Of a stretch of DNA of 64,000 nucleotides, positions 1 to 9,500 are shown piece by piece; positions within the stretch are counted from its first letter, which is position 1, and each line of letters opens with the position of its first letter. The position numbers were made by a program, and so were the translations under genes. The DNA lies in the NCBI GenBank assembly GCA_964500445.1, contig CAZCOG010000024.1, forward strand, positions 1 to 64,000. Direction: 5' to 3'. A model generated the notes under the pieces. The model searched no databases. It was not told where the DNA came from and was given only the letters and a program-made list of their open reading frames with translations. Origin of the DNA: Persicitalea sp964500445 (GTDB taxonomy: Bacteria; Bacteroidota; Bacteroidia; Cytophagales; Spirosomataceae).

Positions 1-57
1 TCAAGCAACCAGACACACTAAGAGAACCAGCTGTCGATGTCTTAAAACGATATAATT

Positions 58-744
58 ATGAAATTTCTATCTCTCTCTCTATTATTACTAACCATCAGTT
101 ATACAGAAGTCCAGGCACAGGAGTCCGCTATCTATGGCGGGGCGGGTTTTTTCCGTCTGGGGCAGGCCAGTCTCCATCGGTTCGGTGAGGTAGCGGGCTA
201 TTTTGCGCCTGCGCAGCATTCTACCATTCGTAACGACTTCGTATATCTTGGCGGTGAAGGCTATGCCCGGATCAACCGCAACATTTTTGGTGGTGGAGGA
301 TATGCAATGGCCAGTCAGGGAATCAATGGCACCAGCTACCGGGCCGAGCCATTCAGCGGGGGAGGGTACTTGCACTATGGCCGGATTGTGCTGGATCGAC
401 GTCGCTTTTGGCTTTATCCTACCATCGGGGCAGGCGTTGCTATGGTGGGGCTCACCCAAAGCCAGACCCAGGCACAAGCCAATGACGAGTACACAGTCAT
501 GCTGCCCAACTTCAACGCTCAGCTGGGCATAGGTGCCGATTGGGTAGCATTGCCTATGGGAGCAGGAGAAAACTTTGGTGGCCTGCTGCTCGGGATTCGT
601 GCCGGATATCAACTGAGTCCTATGTCATCAGCCTGGCGGACGACCGGAGAAGTGGGAGTAGCTGAACGACCACGATACGCAACCAATGGCTTTTATGTTA
701 CGCTTACCCTTGGTGCGGGTGGTTTTCACCAGGTGAAGCAATAA
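58..744 (+). CDS. Exported beta-rich protein of unknown function (outer-membrane-like)
   Basis: I do not recognise a named family. The protein is 228 residues and opens with a clear Sec signal peptide (MKF then a Leu/Ser-rich core, cleavage near AQA-QE around residue 21). The mature part alternates Gly-, Tyr- and aromatic-rich strands (GGAGFF, GGGGYAM, GGGYLHYG, LTLGAGGF) and ends in a Gly/aromatic strand, which suggests a small outer-membrane beta-barrel; that is inference from composition. The ATG is preceded by an A-rich leader. It stands alone: the next 770 bases contain no convincing gene. Base composition (about half G+C) looks like the core genome, unlike the AT-rich stretch that follows. 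Confidence 0.7.
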   Translation: MKFLSLSLLLLTISYTEVQAQESAIYGGAGFFRLGQASLHRFGEVAGYFAPAQHSTIRNDFVYLGGEGYARINRNIFGGGGYAMASQGINGTSYRAEPFSGGGYLHYGRIVLDRRRFWLYPTIGAGVAMVGLTQSQTQAQANDEYTVMLPNFNAQLGIGADWVALPMGAGENFGGLLLGIRAGYQLSPMSSAWRTTGEVGVAERPRYATNGFYVTLTLGAGGFHQVKQ

Positions 745-1516
745 TAAAAAAGCATACTCCATCCAGTCGAGACGGTTTTTTCAGCCGACAGCGCTGGGAC
801 ATACTAAAATGAAGCAATGTGATGACACCCATGATCCGCACTCTTTTTACACGTTCGCATCTACATCGATTACGAGCTGGAAACTACTGTGAAAAACCTG
901 AAAATCGCGGTGCCTACGGCCGGCGCTTTTTCTTTCATTTTTGGACTCAAAAACCAGATCATTATCAGCATGAACGTCATCTCTTGGTAAGGAGAACTGG
1001 AACTGCTTTTGATAAAATGTTGGAAACCTAACTGCACGATAAGTAGTTTTAGGTTAATCTGATGTTTTTTTGTATCCATCCTGGAATCTGCTCGGTGAAG
1101 CTTAAGCCAAGGCGGTGTGGCTAACACAATGGTAAGCTAGAAGATTACTCCTAAATATCTGTCTCAGCTATTTTGTAGCTTTAAATTTTCCAAAGCAGGT
1201 ACTTTTAAAAGGCTAACAATCAATTTTCTAATTTGAGGAGTGCTTTTAGAGAAATGAAACTACTTCATATTTGCAGACAGGCGACTTAGAGACGTAATAG
1301 CGACAACTGGCTATAACAAAGTCTATCTACAATCTAAAAAGTTGTCTTTAAAAGTTGAATCCTTAGCGAGCAACGCGCGTGTTAAAACGGATGCATAAAT
1401 AATTATTTTAAAAAAAATTAAACATTACGTATCCAAATAGATTTATTTTTATACAAATCAAAATTTGTACATGAGTTCCTGAATCTGGCTTAGCAGAAAA
1501 TCAAATACAGAAAATC
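745..1516. other. Long intergenic segment, AT-rich towards its right end
   Basis: No convincing gene is seen on either strand. Short open frames around 819-1127 have no recognisable motifs and no good start context. One readable stretch from a GTG near 889 to a TAA near 990 gives about 34 residues without homology I can name. The right half (from about 1140) becomes markedly AT-rich and leads into the TnpB/Cas12-like gene. It probably contains that gene's promoter and, near 1452-1469, an inverted repeat. Confidence 0.5.
1452..1469. promoter_or_regulatory. Inverted repeat upstream of the TnpB/Cas12-like gene
   Basis: The arms TACAAAT and ATTTGTA are perfect complements separated by four bases. 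The repeat lies about 48 bases before the TTG proposed as start of the following gene, where an operator or promoter element could sit. No second copy was noticed elsewhere, so a regulatory role is only inference. Confidence 0.35.
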
Positions 1517-2620
1517 TTGAAAGATATACTAACGACTTGTAGAGTCCAGCTGGAAATTAACGTGTCCGGCAGGATGGAGCTGGCAGAGAATTACGAGAAG
1601 CTATTGGAGTGGCAAAGAATATGCCACCGCTCTGCAAACTGGGTAGTTACGCATCAGTATATTCAATCAGAGATTCAGAGAATTCATTACATTACTGACG
1701 AGGAAAAGATAAAACTGAGCAACGTCGATACTGATAAGGATGGCATCCTGACTACCAGTCCTCAGAATACAACTTATCAGGTTTTGTCAAGAGCTTTTAA
1801 AGGGGAGGCTCCCATGGGAATGCTCAGTTCCCTCAACTCAGTAGTAAGCAGCATGGTGAAACAGGAGCTGGATGAGGTCCGCACCGGAAAACGCTCGCTA
1901 CGCACGTACAAAAACAACTTACCGATGCCTTTTCAGGCCAAAAGCATCAAAGACTGGACCAAACTGGATAATGGGAATTACAGTTTTACGCTCTTCGGAA
2001 TGCCCTTCAGGACAAATTTTGGCCGGGATCTGAGTGGCAATGAGAATCTAATTGATTCAATGATAGAAAAAAAATACAAGCTGTGTGACAGTAGTATTCA
2101 GCTAAGAAAAGGAAAAATTTTTCTGCTGGCTGTTTTGCGAATCCCCCATGTGCCGCTGCTTCTGGATGTTGAAAAATTGTGCGAAGCACAGCTGTCAAAG
2201 GATTACCCGATTGTTGCCAACATTGGAGAGAAGACGCTGACGATTGGAAATGCCGAAGAGTACCAGCACAGGCGTACAGAAATCCAAAGATCAGTGCAGA
2301 GATTGAAAACTAGTATGCATTACAATAGTGGAGGGAAAGGAAAACTGAAAAAACAGGCAGCGCTTACTCGTCTTCAAATAAAGGAAATGAATTACATTAA
2401 TACGAAAATGCACAAATACAGCGCTTTACTGGTCCGCTACTGTGTGGACAACAAGTGCGGAAAGTTAGTCTTAAAAAAGCAGAGAGAGAATCAAACTAGC
2501 AATGCAATGGTATATGATACAGAGGCACATTTTTTGATACGCAACTGGGCTTATTTCAGACTAAAAGAAAAAATCTCCTATAAATGCCATAAATTTGGCA
2601 TTGAACTCATTGTAGAGTGA
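1517..2620 (+). CDS. Truncated, probably nuclease-dead TnpB/Cas12-like protein
   Basis: The 367-residue product resembles RNA-guided nucleases of the TnpB/Cas12 superfamily. The N-terminal half has the features of the wedge/REC part (ILTTSPQNTTYQ near 78, a GKRSLRTYKNNLPMP segment near 124-138). The C-terminal half matches the RuvC region: the position of the RuvC-I Asp (DLG in active relatives) reads ANIGEK with Asn235, followed by the Arg/Lys-rich GGKGKLKK helix near 272-280 and RNWAYFRLKEKISYKCHKFGIEL near the end. The RuvC-II Glu position reads LVLKKQ (Lys320), and the protein stops right after GIELIVE, before the four-Cys zinc ribbon and the RuvC-III Asp. Nuclease activity is therefore unlikely, while RNA and DNA binding may persist. 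The start is uncertain: TTG at 1517 keeps the first beta strand, the first ATG is at 1574. No tnpA, recombinase, cas gene or repeat array is adjacent. A decayed transposon gene is the alternative. Confidence 0.75.
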   Translation: MKDILTTCRVQLEINVSGRMELAENYEKLLEWQRICHRSANWVVTHQYIQSEIQRIHYITDEEKIKLSNVDTDKDGILTTSPQNTTYQVLSRAFKGEAPMGMLSSLNSVVSSMVKQELDEVRTGKRSLRTYKNNLPMPFQAKSIKDWTKLDNGNYSFTLFGMPFRTNFGRDLSGNENLIDSMIEKKYKLCDSSIQLRKGKIFLLAVLRIPHVPLLLDVEKLCEAQLSKDYPIVANIGEKTLTIGNAEEYQHRRTEIQRSVQRLKTSMHYNSGGKGKLKKQAALTRLQIKEMNYINTKMHKYSALLVRYCVDNKCGKLVLKKQRENQTSNAMVYDTEAHFLIRNWAYFRLKEKISYKCHKFGIELIVE

Positions 2621-2900
2621 TCCTCGATATTTTGGCTGGTTCGGCAGCCTTAGCGTGAGGGTAGATGATTTTCAAACCACTCACGAAGCATTTAAGAATC
2701 TAAGAAAAATGCAGATTTATCCCCTCTTAGACTGATTTTGTGGATTAAATGCACTCGAATATTACTAGATTATTTTGATATCAGGATTATGATGCTCTGC
2801 CGTCCCCTGGCGTAATCGAAATACCCCCTAAGTAAAGGACAATCGATTTTAGACGAAATCCAGGCAAATAAACGCCCGAGCTGATTAGCGCGGGCGTTTT
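2621..2900 (+). ncRNA. Candidate guide-RNA segment downstream of the TnpB/Cas12-like gene
   Basis: Directly after the stop codon lie three consecutive hairpins: GGCTG/CAGCC at 2634-2649, GTGAGGGT/ACC(A)CTCAC at 2655-2684, and TCTAAGA/TCTTAGA at 2699-2731. The stretch closes with a GC-rich terminator at 2871-2898. TnpB guide RNAs (omega RNAs) are typically made from the 3' end of the gene plus downstream sequence, so the arrangement fits, but no boundary between scaffold and guide can be fixed from one sequence. This is inference from position and folding only; no expression or covariation evidence is available here. Confidence 0.35.
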
Positions 2901-2903
2901 CAT
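2871..2903 (+). terminator. Intrinsic terminator after the TnpB/Cas12-like locus
   Basis: AACGCCCG pairs perfectly with CGGGCGTT around a 12-base loop, and the second arm runs into TTTTCATTTATT. It would end a transcript that carries the TnpB/Cas12-like gene and its structured 3' segment. Confidence 0.7.
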
Positions 2904-3327
2904 TTATTAGAATGTTTTCAATGCGACGGTGCTCCTGCGCCAGCCTTTTTATTAGATGAGCTTTCTTCCAGGTATGAGTAAAGCGGGTTCAGGATTCTTC
3001 TGTAATTTTTTCGAGCCATAAGACCGCGTGCTATATTATCAACGAATCTCAAAGATGCAGATCCACATACCTATATGGATGGTAGCTGGTATGGACAGGT
3101 CTAGTTTTGTAATGGTGGAATTACCAGTGTCGAGGTTGTCATTTTGGATTAATTATGGATTATCAATTTTCTGAGCTTTGAATATTCAGGAGGAAGCAGA
3201 GTACTGTATCGATAATTTGACATGTATAAAGTAGTATATATTTATGATAGTCAGTGTTTTATTTTGTGCTCGAAGAACACGTAAGGAGTAAATCTGTGGA
3301 TAATGAATTAAAAAAGAAGATCAAAAG
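2904..3327. other. AT-rich intergenic segment before the tetR promoter
   Basis: I see no gene in this stretch. Short frames here lack start signals and motifs. Together with the segment before it, this makes about 700 bases of non-coding DNA between the TnpB/Cas12-like gene and the regulator of the efflux operon. Confidence 0.5.
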
Positions 3328-3358
3328 TTTGCTTAATGAACACTGTTCATTATATTTG
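3328..3358 (+). promoter_or_regulatory. tetR promoter with operator palindrome in its spacer
   Basis: A TTTG at 3328-3331 and TATATTTG at 3351-3358 are 19 bases apart, matching the Bacteroidota -33/-7 consensus (TTTG, 19-21 bases, TAnnTTTG). The spacer is almost filled by TAATGAACACTGTTCATTA (3334-3352), a palindrome with 9-bp arms about one central base. A 17/19 copy lies before the efflux operon at 4081. This is what an autoregulating TetR repressor would use; the assignment to this TetR is inference from the shared site. Confidence 0.75.
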
Positions 3359-3377
3359 CATTGTAATAGAAACAATC

Positions 3378-3995
3378 ATGGGCATAACAGAGCGAAAAGA
3401 ACGGGATCGGGAAGAAATGCGGGAATTGATTCTCCAGGCTGCCCGTACGCTTTTCCTGACAAAAGGCTACGAAAAAACAAGTATTCGTAACATCGCAGAT
3501 GCGATCGAGTACAGTCCAGGTACTATTTACCTGTATTATAAGGACAAGAACGAACTGCTTTTTGCCCTGCACGAAGCTGCTTTTGCCAGGATGACCGCTG
3601 AATTATCCCAGGTTGGGAGCATCAGCGATCCCTTCGCTCGGTTAGTAGAAATGGGTCATCAGTACATTAAATATGCCGTCGCTAATCCTGAAATGTACGA
3701 TCTGATGTTCCTAATGGAGGGCCCCATGGAGGATTTGGCCTGTCGTGACGAATCGTGGGAAGATGGTAAAAAGTCCTTCTCTTTACTGGAAAACGTTGTA
3801 TCAGACTGTATTAAGGCGGGGTATTTTCAGGAACAGGATATCGAAACTGCTGCACTCACGATTTGGAGCTACATGCATGGACTGGTGACAATTTACCTGA
3901 AGGGGCGAATGAATATGTTTAAAGATAACCGCGAGAAAGAGCGGATGCAGCAGTCTTTTGCTCTGTTTGTAAAGATGTTACGGGGGGCTTTATAA
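3378..3995 (+). CDS. TetR/AcrR family repressor of the efflux operon
   Basis: The 205-residue protein has a TetR N-terminal helix-turn-helix (residues about 12-60: ILQAARTLFLTKGYEKTSIRNIADAIEYSPGTIYLYYKDKNEL in pieces, with the typical GTIYLYYKDK recognition segment) and a C-terminal ligand-binding domain rich in Met and aromatic residues. The start is placed at ATG 3378 because the earlier in-frame ATG at 3336 falls inside the operator and upstream of the -7 box. The gene lies immediately before a TolC-MFP-RND operon in the same direction, and the operator palindrome is repeated before that operon, so it most likely represses both itself and the pump until a toxic ligand binds. The ligand cannot be read from the sequence. 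Confidence 0.9.
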   Translation: MGITERKERDREEMRELILQAARTLFLTKGYEKTSIRNIADAIEYSPGTIYLYYKDKNELLFALHEAAFARMTAELSQVGSISDPFARLVEMGHQYIKYAVANPEMYDLMFLMEGPMEDLACRDESWEDGKKSFSLLENVVSDCIKAGYFQEQDIETAALTIWSYMHGLVTIYLKGRMNMFKDNREKERMQQSFALFVKMLRGAL

Positions 3996-4080
3996 GGTAC
4001 TTTGAATACTTCCTCCGATCCGTAGATAAATACATATTCAATCGATAGTGCATAAAACTGCGCTTATTTTTTTACCAATA

Positions 4081-4110
4081 TAATGAACACTGTTTAGTAA
4101 ATATACTTCG
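4081..4110 (+). promoter_or_regulatory. Second TetR operator, at the efflux operon promoter
   Basis: TAATGAACACTGTTTAGTA at 4081-4099 matches the palindrome before tetR at 17 of 19 positions; the left arm is intact and the right arm has two changes. It is followed by TATACTTCG, a weak -7-like box, and the tolC-like ATG comes 18 bases after the operator. The imperfect right arm suggests weaker repressor binding here than at tetR itself (inference). Confidence 0.7.
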
Positions 4111-4116
4111 ATTATT

Positions 4117-5484
4117 ATGAAATATACTTTATTACTAATGGGATGGCTGTTGTCCGCTACTTTGGTGGCGCAGACGTCCACCACGCTTGCGGAATACGTG
4201 CAGCTGGGTCTGGAAAATAACCTCTCGCTTCGTCAGGAAACGCTGGCCATTGCCAATGCCACTGAAAGCTTCCGACAGGCCAGGGCGCTATTTTATCCGC
4301 GCGTAACTTTTGCACCTACCTATTCACTGGCCGCCGGTGGGCGCCGGTTGCAATTCCCGGTAGGTGATTTATTGAACCCTGTGTACAAGACGCTGAACGA
4401 GATGACGCAATCCAATCGCTTTCCGCAAATCGAAAATGTAGACGAACAATTGGCTCCGAACAATTTCCATGATACAAAACTGTCCATTCAATACGCGATC
4501 TATAACCCTGAAATACAGTACAACTACCTTATTCAGCAAAATCTCCTTTCGGCGCAGGAGGCTAAAAAGTACGTGGTAGAAAATGAAATCCGCTCCGCCA
4601 TAGAAACGGCTTACTACCAATATTTACAGACCCTGGAGGCGGTCCGTATCTACGAAACCAGCCGGACCGTACTGAACGAATTGGTCAGACTTAACCAGAA
4701 ACTGGTCGATAATAATGTACAAACAAAAGACGTGGTATTCTCGGCCGAATTCGAACGGAGTAAGCTGGAGCAGCAACAAGCCGAAGCCCGCCGGAATCGT
4801 GAGGTCGCCCAGGCTTACTTTAATTTCCTGCTCAACCGTGATTTGAATTCGTCCATTGAAGTGGACAGTACGCTGCTCTCCCAAAATTCTGTGAATCAAC
4901 TTACTCCCACGGGTGAATTAGCGAGCCTGACCGACCAGGCTACCCATAACCGACAGGAATTCCAGCAGCTTTCCCATTCGCTCAATGCCGCCCGAAATGC
5001 GGTGCGTCTCAACGAAATGGCTGGCAAACTACCTTCGGTTTTTGTGGGAATAAATACGGGTTTCCAAGGATTTGGGTACACGTTCAGCGGACAAGCCTAC
5101 GCGGTGGCGCAGCTTGGGCTGAGCTGGGATTTATTCAAAGGCTACGAGCGGAAGTCCAGGACCCAGCAGGCGCTCATCCAGACGGATGTACTTAAGACCC
5201 GGCAGCAGGAACTGGAACGGCAGATTGCGCTACAGGTCAATCAGGCCTATTACGACCTGCTTGCCGCGCGCGAAGGATGGCAAGCTACGGTCAGCGGATT
5301 GAGCAAAGCGGAGCAGTATTTCCGCATGATCGACAGTCGCTACCGCAACGGGAGCGTCTTACTGATCGAATACGTCAAGGCCCAAAACGATGTACTTACC
5401 GCAAGGCTACAGCAATCGGTCTCGCGTTACGATCTCCTGATTAAGTACTCTCTCTTGCAAAAAACTATTTCGACTCCAAACTAA
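4117..5484 (+). CDS. TolC-family outer membrane efflux protein
   Basis: This 455-residue protein forms the outer-membrane channel of a tripartite RND pump. It has a signal peptide (MKYTLLLMGWLLSATLVAQ), then two similar halves of long helices with the family's pattern, including LAEYVQLGLENNLSLRQE near the start and GLSWDLFKGYERKSRTQQA near 340. The helical segments are rich in Gln and Arg as in TolC coiled coils, and the length is typical. It is the first gene of the operon, seven bases before the adaptor gene, and its promoter carries the TetR operator. Substrates are not evident. Confidence 0.92.
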   Translation: MKYTLLLMGWLLSATLVAQTSTTLAEYVQLGLENNLSLRQETLAIANATESFRQARALFYPRVTFAPTYSLAAGGRRLQFPVGDLLNPVYKTLNEMTQSNRFPQIENVDEQLAPNNFHDTKLSIQYAIYNPEIQYNYLIQQNLLSAQEAKKYVVENEIRSAIETAYYQYLQTLEAVRIYETSRTVLNELVRLNQKLVDNNVQTKDVVFSAEFERSKLEQQQAEARRNREVAQAYFNFLLNRDLNSSIEVDSTLLSQNSVNQLTPTGELASLTDQATHNRQEFQQLSHSLNAARNAVRLNEMAGKLPSVFVGINTGFQGFGYTFSGQAYAVAQLGLSWDLFKGYERKSRTQQALIQTDVLKTRQQELERQIALQVNQAYYDLLAAREGWQATVSGLSKAEQYFRMIDSRYRNGSVLLIEYVKAQNDVLTARLQQSVSRYDLLIKYSLLQKTISTPN

Positions 5485-5491
5485 TACTGAT

Positions 5492-6520
5492 ATGAAATTT
5501 TCTCTCTTCTTCCCCCTCCTAATTTTTATCTTCGCCGCCTGCCGACAAGAAAAAGCGGAACAAAAAGCAATAGCCGATGAAGTCGTCATTGCCACCCGCT
5601 CGGTACCCGTCACCCAATCCGTCCGCGCCGAACCGATTTATGTGTCAGGCGTGGTAGCCTCCGCCGATGAAGCTAAACTCTCTTTCAAAATTGGTGGCAT
5701 TGTGCAACGCATTACAGTACGCGAAGGCGAAACCGTCCGGAAGGGCCAGCTTTTGGCAGTTTTGGATCAAACCGAAATCGCCGCTCAGGTAAGTCAGGCG
5801 CAGTACGCTACCGAAAAGGCCGAGCGTGACCAGAAACGGGTACAGAATATGCTCCGCGATACGGCAGCCACGCTGGAACAAATGCAAAACGCCACGACAG
5901 GCTACGACGTGGCGAGGCAAAATCTACAGATCGCCCAATTTAACCAATCCTATTCCCGTATCGTGTCGCCCATCGACGGCACGGTCACCCGCAAGTACAT
6001 GAATGAAGGAGAATTGGCCGGTGTGGGTTCGCCCGTGCTGCTCATCGCCTCCAACCGCCGCAGTGACTGGGTAGTTCGCGTAGGCGTTACCGACAAAGAC
6101 TGGGTGCGGCTCAAAATCGGCGACCGCGCAACGGTTCAGCTCGACGCCTACCCCGGCGAATCGCTGACGGGTACCGTGTCGCGCCTGGCCCAGGCTGCCG
6201 ACCCTCTGAATAAGCTCTATGAAATAGAAATCAAAATTGCCCCCAATGGAAAACGTCTCGCCGCCGGACTATTTGCCAAAGTGGAATTGCATCCTTCACA
6301 AAGTCGTACCTATGCCGTAATTCCCGTGGAAGCCATCGTCGAAGGCAACGGACGTGAGGCGTTTGTTTTTGTCAATAACCAAGGTAAAGCCCGGCGTATA
6401 CCCGTAACCGTAGGGTACCTTGACGGTCCTAATGTTCTTATCACCGACGGCCTCGATAGCATCGAATCCATCATTACTTCCGGCAGCGCTTTCCTCACCG
6501 AAGGTTCCTCCATTCAATAA
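5492..6520 (+). CDS. RND efflux periplasmic adaptor (MFP) lipoprotein
   Basis: The 342-residue protein links the inner-membrane RND pump to the TolC channel. It starts with a lipoprotein signal peptide (LLIFIFAAC, lipidated Cys near residue 17), followed by a biotinyl-lipoyl-like half (GGIVQRITVREGETVRKGQ), a short coiled-coil hairpin (about 90-140), the second lipoyl half (SRIVSPIDGTVTRKYMNEGE) and the beta-barrel and membrane-proximal domains. It lies between tolC and the pump gene, the usual order in Bacteroidota, and shares their promoter. Confidence 0.93.
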   Translation: MKFSLFFPLLIFIFAACRQEKAEQKAIADEVVIATRSVPVTQSVRAEPIYVSGVVASADEAKLSFKIGGIVQRITVREGETVRKGQLLAVLDQTEIAAQVSQAQYATEKAERDQKRVQNMLRDTAATLEQMQNATTGYDVARQNLQIAQFNQSYSRIVSPIDGTVTRKYMNEGELAGVGSPVLLIASNRRSDWVVRVGVTDKDWVRLKIGDRATVQLDAYPGESLTGTVSRLAQAADPLNKLYEIEIKIAPNGKRLAAGLFAKVELHPSQSRTYAVIPVEAIVEGNGREAFVFVNNQGKARRIPVTVGYLDGPNVLITDGLDSIESIITSGSAFLTEGSSIQ

Positions 6521-6596
6521 TTCTAACTAAAACACCTACCGATTCTCTCTGCTATACATCTATACATGAGCAGTATCGGCCGTATGGCAAAAAGCT

Positions 6597-9500
6597 ATGA
6601 ACCTATCCGAATTTAGTGTCAAAAACTGGCAGTTCATGCTGGTGATGTTTATCGGCGTCGTTGCGCTGGGCGTCAATTCGCTGCTCAACATGCCCCGGGG
6701 CGAAGACCCCGAATTTTTCGCCCCGCAATTTGCCGTTGTGTACGTGTATCCGGGCACGGATGCTCTCGACATGGAGGAGTTGGTAGTTGATAAGGTCGAG
6801 GAGCGCTTTTCTGCGTTGGACAACATCAAAAACGTCATGACCAGCATCGACGATGGCCTGGCCGTCGTGCAGATCGAGTACGAATTCAGCGAAGATCCCG
6901 ACGAAAAGTACCAGGAAGTCGTGCGGGAGGTAGGTTCATTGGCCCGCGAACTACCTGCCGATATTTTCCGCACCGAAATCCGGCGCTTTTCGCCTACCGA
7001 CGTCAACATCGTCCAAGTAGCACTGATTTCAGAAACCGCCTCGGCCAAAGAGTTGGGCGACCAGGCCGAACGCCTGAAAGACGAGCTGACGAAGGTTAAA
7101 AGCCTGAAAAACGTGGATGATTGGGGCTACCCGGCCAGTACGGTGCGCGTGACGTTAAATGTCGAAAAAATGGCTTCCGAAGGCGTGGCGGTCAACCGGG
7201 TATTAGGCGCGATTCAGGCCGAGAATAGTACCATTCCGGGGGGGAGTTTGCAGGCGGGCCAGCGGAAATTTAACGTCAAAACTTCCGATGATTACCAAAG
7301 CCTGGACGAAATCAGAAACACGATTGTCAGCACCAACGGACAGAAAATCAACTACTTGCGCGACGTAGCTGACGTGGCCTACAACTACGAAGAAGAAACG
7401 CACCTCACCCGCCTCAATGGTCACCGCTGTGTGCTCGTGACTGCCGCCCAAAAGGAAGGTCAAAATATCGAAAAAGTAGGTCAGGCATTGAATCCGGTCG
7501 TAGAGGAATTCGCCAAAACTCTGCCCGCCAACATTGAGTTGGTCAAAAGCTTCGACCAGGCCGAAAGTGTCAGCAAGCGGCTGGGCCGTTTTGCCAAAGA
7601 TTTCGGGATTGCCATTTTGCTGGTGTCGCTCACGCTGCTGCCACTGGGTTTTCGGGCGGCGTTGGTAGTCATGATTTCCATCCCGCTTTCGCTGGCCATC
7701 GGCCTGGCGGGGCTGGACTACCTTGGCTTCAGCATCAACCAGTTGAGCATCGTGGGGTTGATCGTTGCATTGGGTATTCTGGTGGACGACTCGATCGTGG
7801 TCGTTGAGAATATCGAGCGCTGGATGCGCGAAGGGTACCCCAAGCGCGAGGCGGCAATCAAGGCCACCCGACAGATCACGTTGGCCGTAATCGGTTGTAC
7901 CGTCACGCTGGTACTGGCCTTTTTACCTCTCAACTTTTTACCCGAAGCCTCCGGCGACTTCATCCGCAGCCTGCCGATGGCCGTAACGCTTACGATCATC
8001 GCTTCTATGGTCGTTTCGCTCACGATCGTGCCCTTCCTGAGCAGCCGCCTGTTGAAAACTGATCACAATCCCGAAGGAAACATTTTTCTCCGCGCTTTGA
8101 AAAAAGTCATCAGCGGCTCGTACAGTCGGCTGCTGTACTGGGCATTGCGGCACCCACTACCGACCTTGCTCGTAGCCCTACTGCTGTTCGTTTCCTCCTT
8201 AGGATTGACCAAAATCATCGGTTTCGGGCTCTTTCCAAAATCCGAGAAACCCATGTTCCTCGTTACGCTGGAAACCCCTGATGGTACAGCTCTGTCCGAA
8301 ACCAACCGCATTGCCCGCACCGTCGAAAGTGAATTGAAGAAAATTCCCGAACTGAAATACAGCACGACGAACGTTGGCAAGGGAAATCCCCGGATTTATT
8401 ATAATGTCATCCAGCGCTCCGAGGCTTCCAATGTGGCGGAATTCTTCGTGCAATTGCAGGATGTACCGCCCGCTAAAAAAGGCGAGATCATCGATGAACT
8501 CCGCAGCCGTTTCCGACTGGTCCCCAACGCCAAAGTAGAGGTGAAAGATTTTGAGCAGGGTCCCAATACGGAAGCTCCGGTGGCCATCCGGGTATTCGGC
8601 GAAGATTTGGCCCAATTGCGGAGTACGGCCGCAGGCGTGGAGAAAATCCTGAAAAGTACCCCCGGCACGATCTACGTCAATAACCCGCTGGCCAACCAGA
8701 AAACCGATCTGCGGGTGAAGATCAACAAAGAAAAAGCCGGAATGCTGGGCATCTCGATGGTGGACGTCAACCGCACCATCCGCCTGGCGGTGGCGGGCCT
8801 AAACGTCGGTACTTTCAAGGATGCCGAGGGCGATGACTACAATATCAATGTGACCATGCCCAAAGGCAAAGTGACCGATCAAAGTGTACTCAACAATCTA
8901 TACATCAACACGCTTACGGGATCGTCGTTACCGCTGCGACAAATCGCCGACCTGCAATTCGAGAGTGCTGCCAACCAAATCCGGCATTACGACAAAGACC
9001 GCTACGTCACCGTGTCTGCCTACGTGAAGAGCGATTTTCTGGTTGACGATGTGTACACGGCCGTCATCGACAAGCTGGATAAGTACCAATTCCCGCCCGA
9101 GTTTCACTACGAAGCGGCGGGCGAACTGGAAGCACGGGCCAAGTCGTTCGGCGGACTAGGTACAATCATTCTCATCACCGCCTTTGGTTTTCTGGGGGTA
9201 CTGGTGCTGGAATTCGGTACTTTCAAGAGTTCGCTAATCGTACTGTCGGTCATTCCATTGGGCATGATCGGCGCTTTCTGCGCTTTGTTTCTGGTAGGGT
9301 ACCCCCTCTCATTCGTCGCCATCATCGGCCTGATCGCACTCATCGGCATCGAGGTCAAGAACTCCATTCTGCTCGTGGACTTTACCAACCAACTCCGCGG
9401 CGAAGGAGTACCGCTCATCGAGGCCATCCAGCAAGCAGGCGAAATCCGTTTCGTCCCCATCGTCCTGACTTCGCTGACGGCCATTGGGGGCCTGCTCCCC

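Noticed and set aside
819..1127. Short open frames on both strands after the first gene
   Set aside because: No motif, no good ribosome site, odd composition, and the two strands overlap each other. They look like chance frames.
2737..3165. A short similarity between the downstream segment (near 2737) and the DNA before tetR (near 3141) as a guide-target match
   Set aside because: Only about seven contiguous bases agree, which is expected by chance in AT-rich DNA.
745..3333. A CRISPR array or IS200/IS605-type element ends around the TnpB/Cas12-like gene
   Set aside because: I found no regularly spaced direct repeats, no tnpA or serine recombinase, and no clear terminal hairpin pair.
3336..3377. 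An earlier ATG for the tetR gene
   Set aside because: It lies within the operator and before the -7 box, so it cannot be in the transcript.
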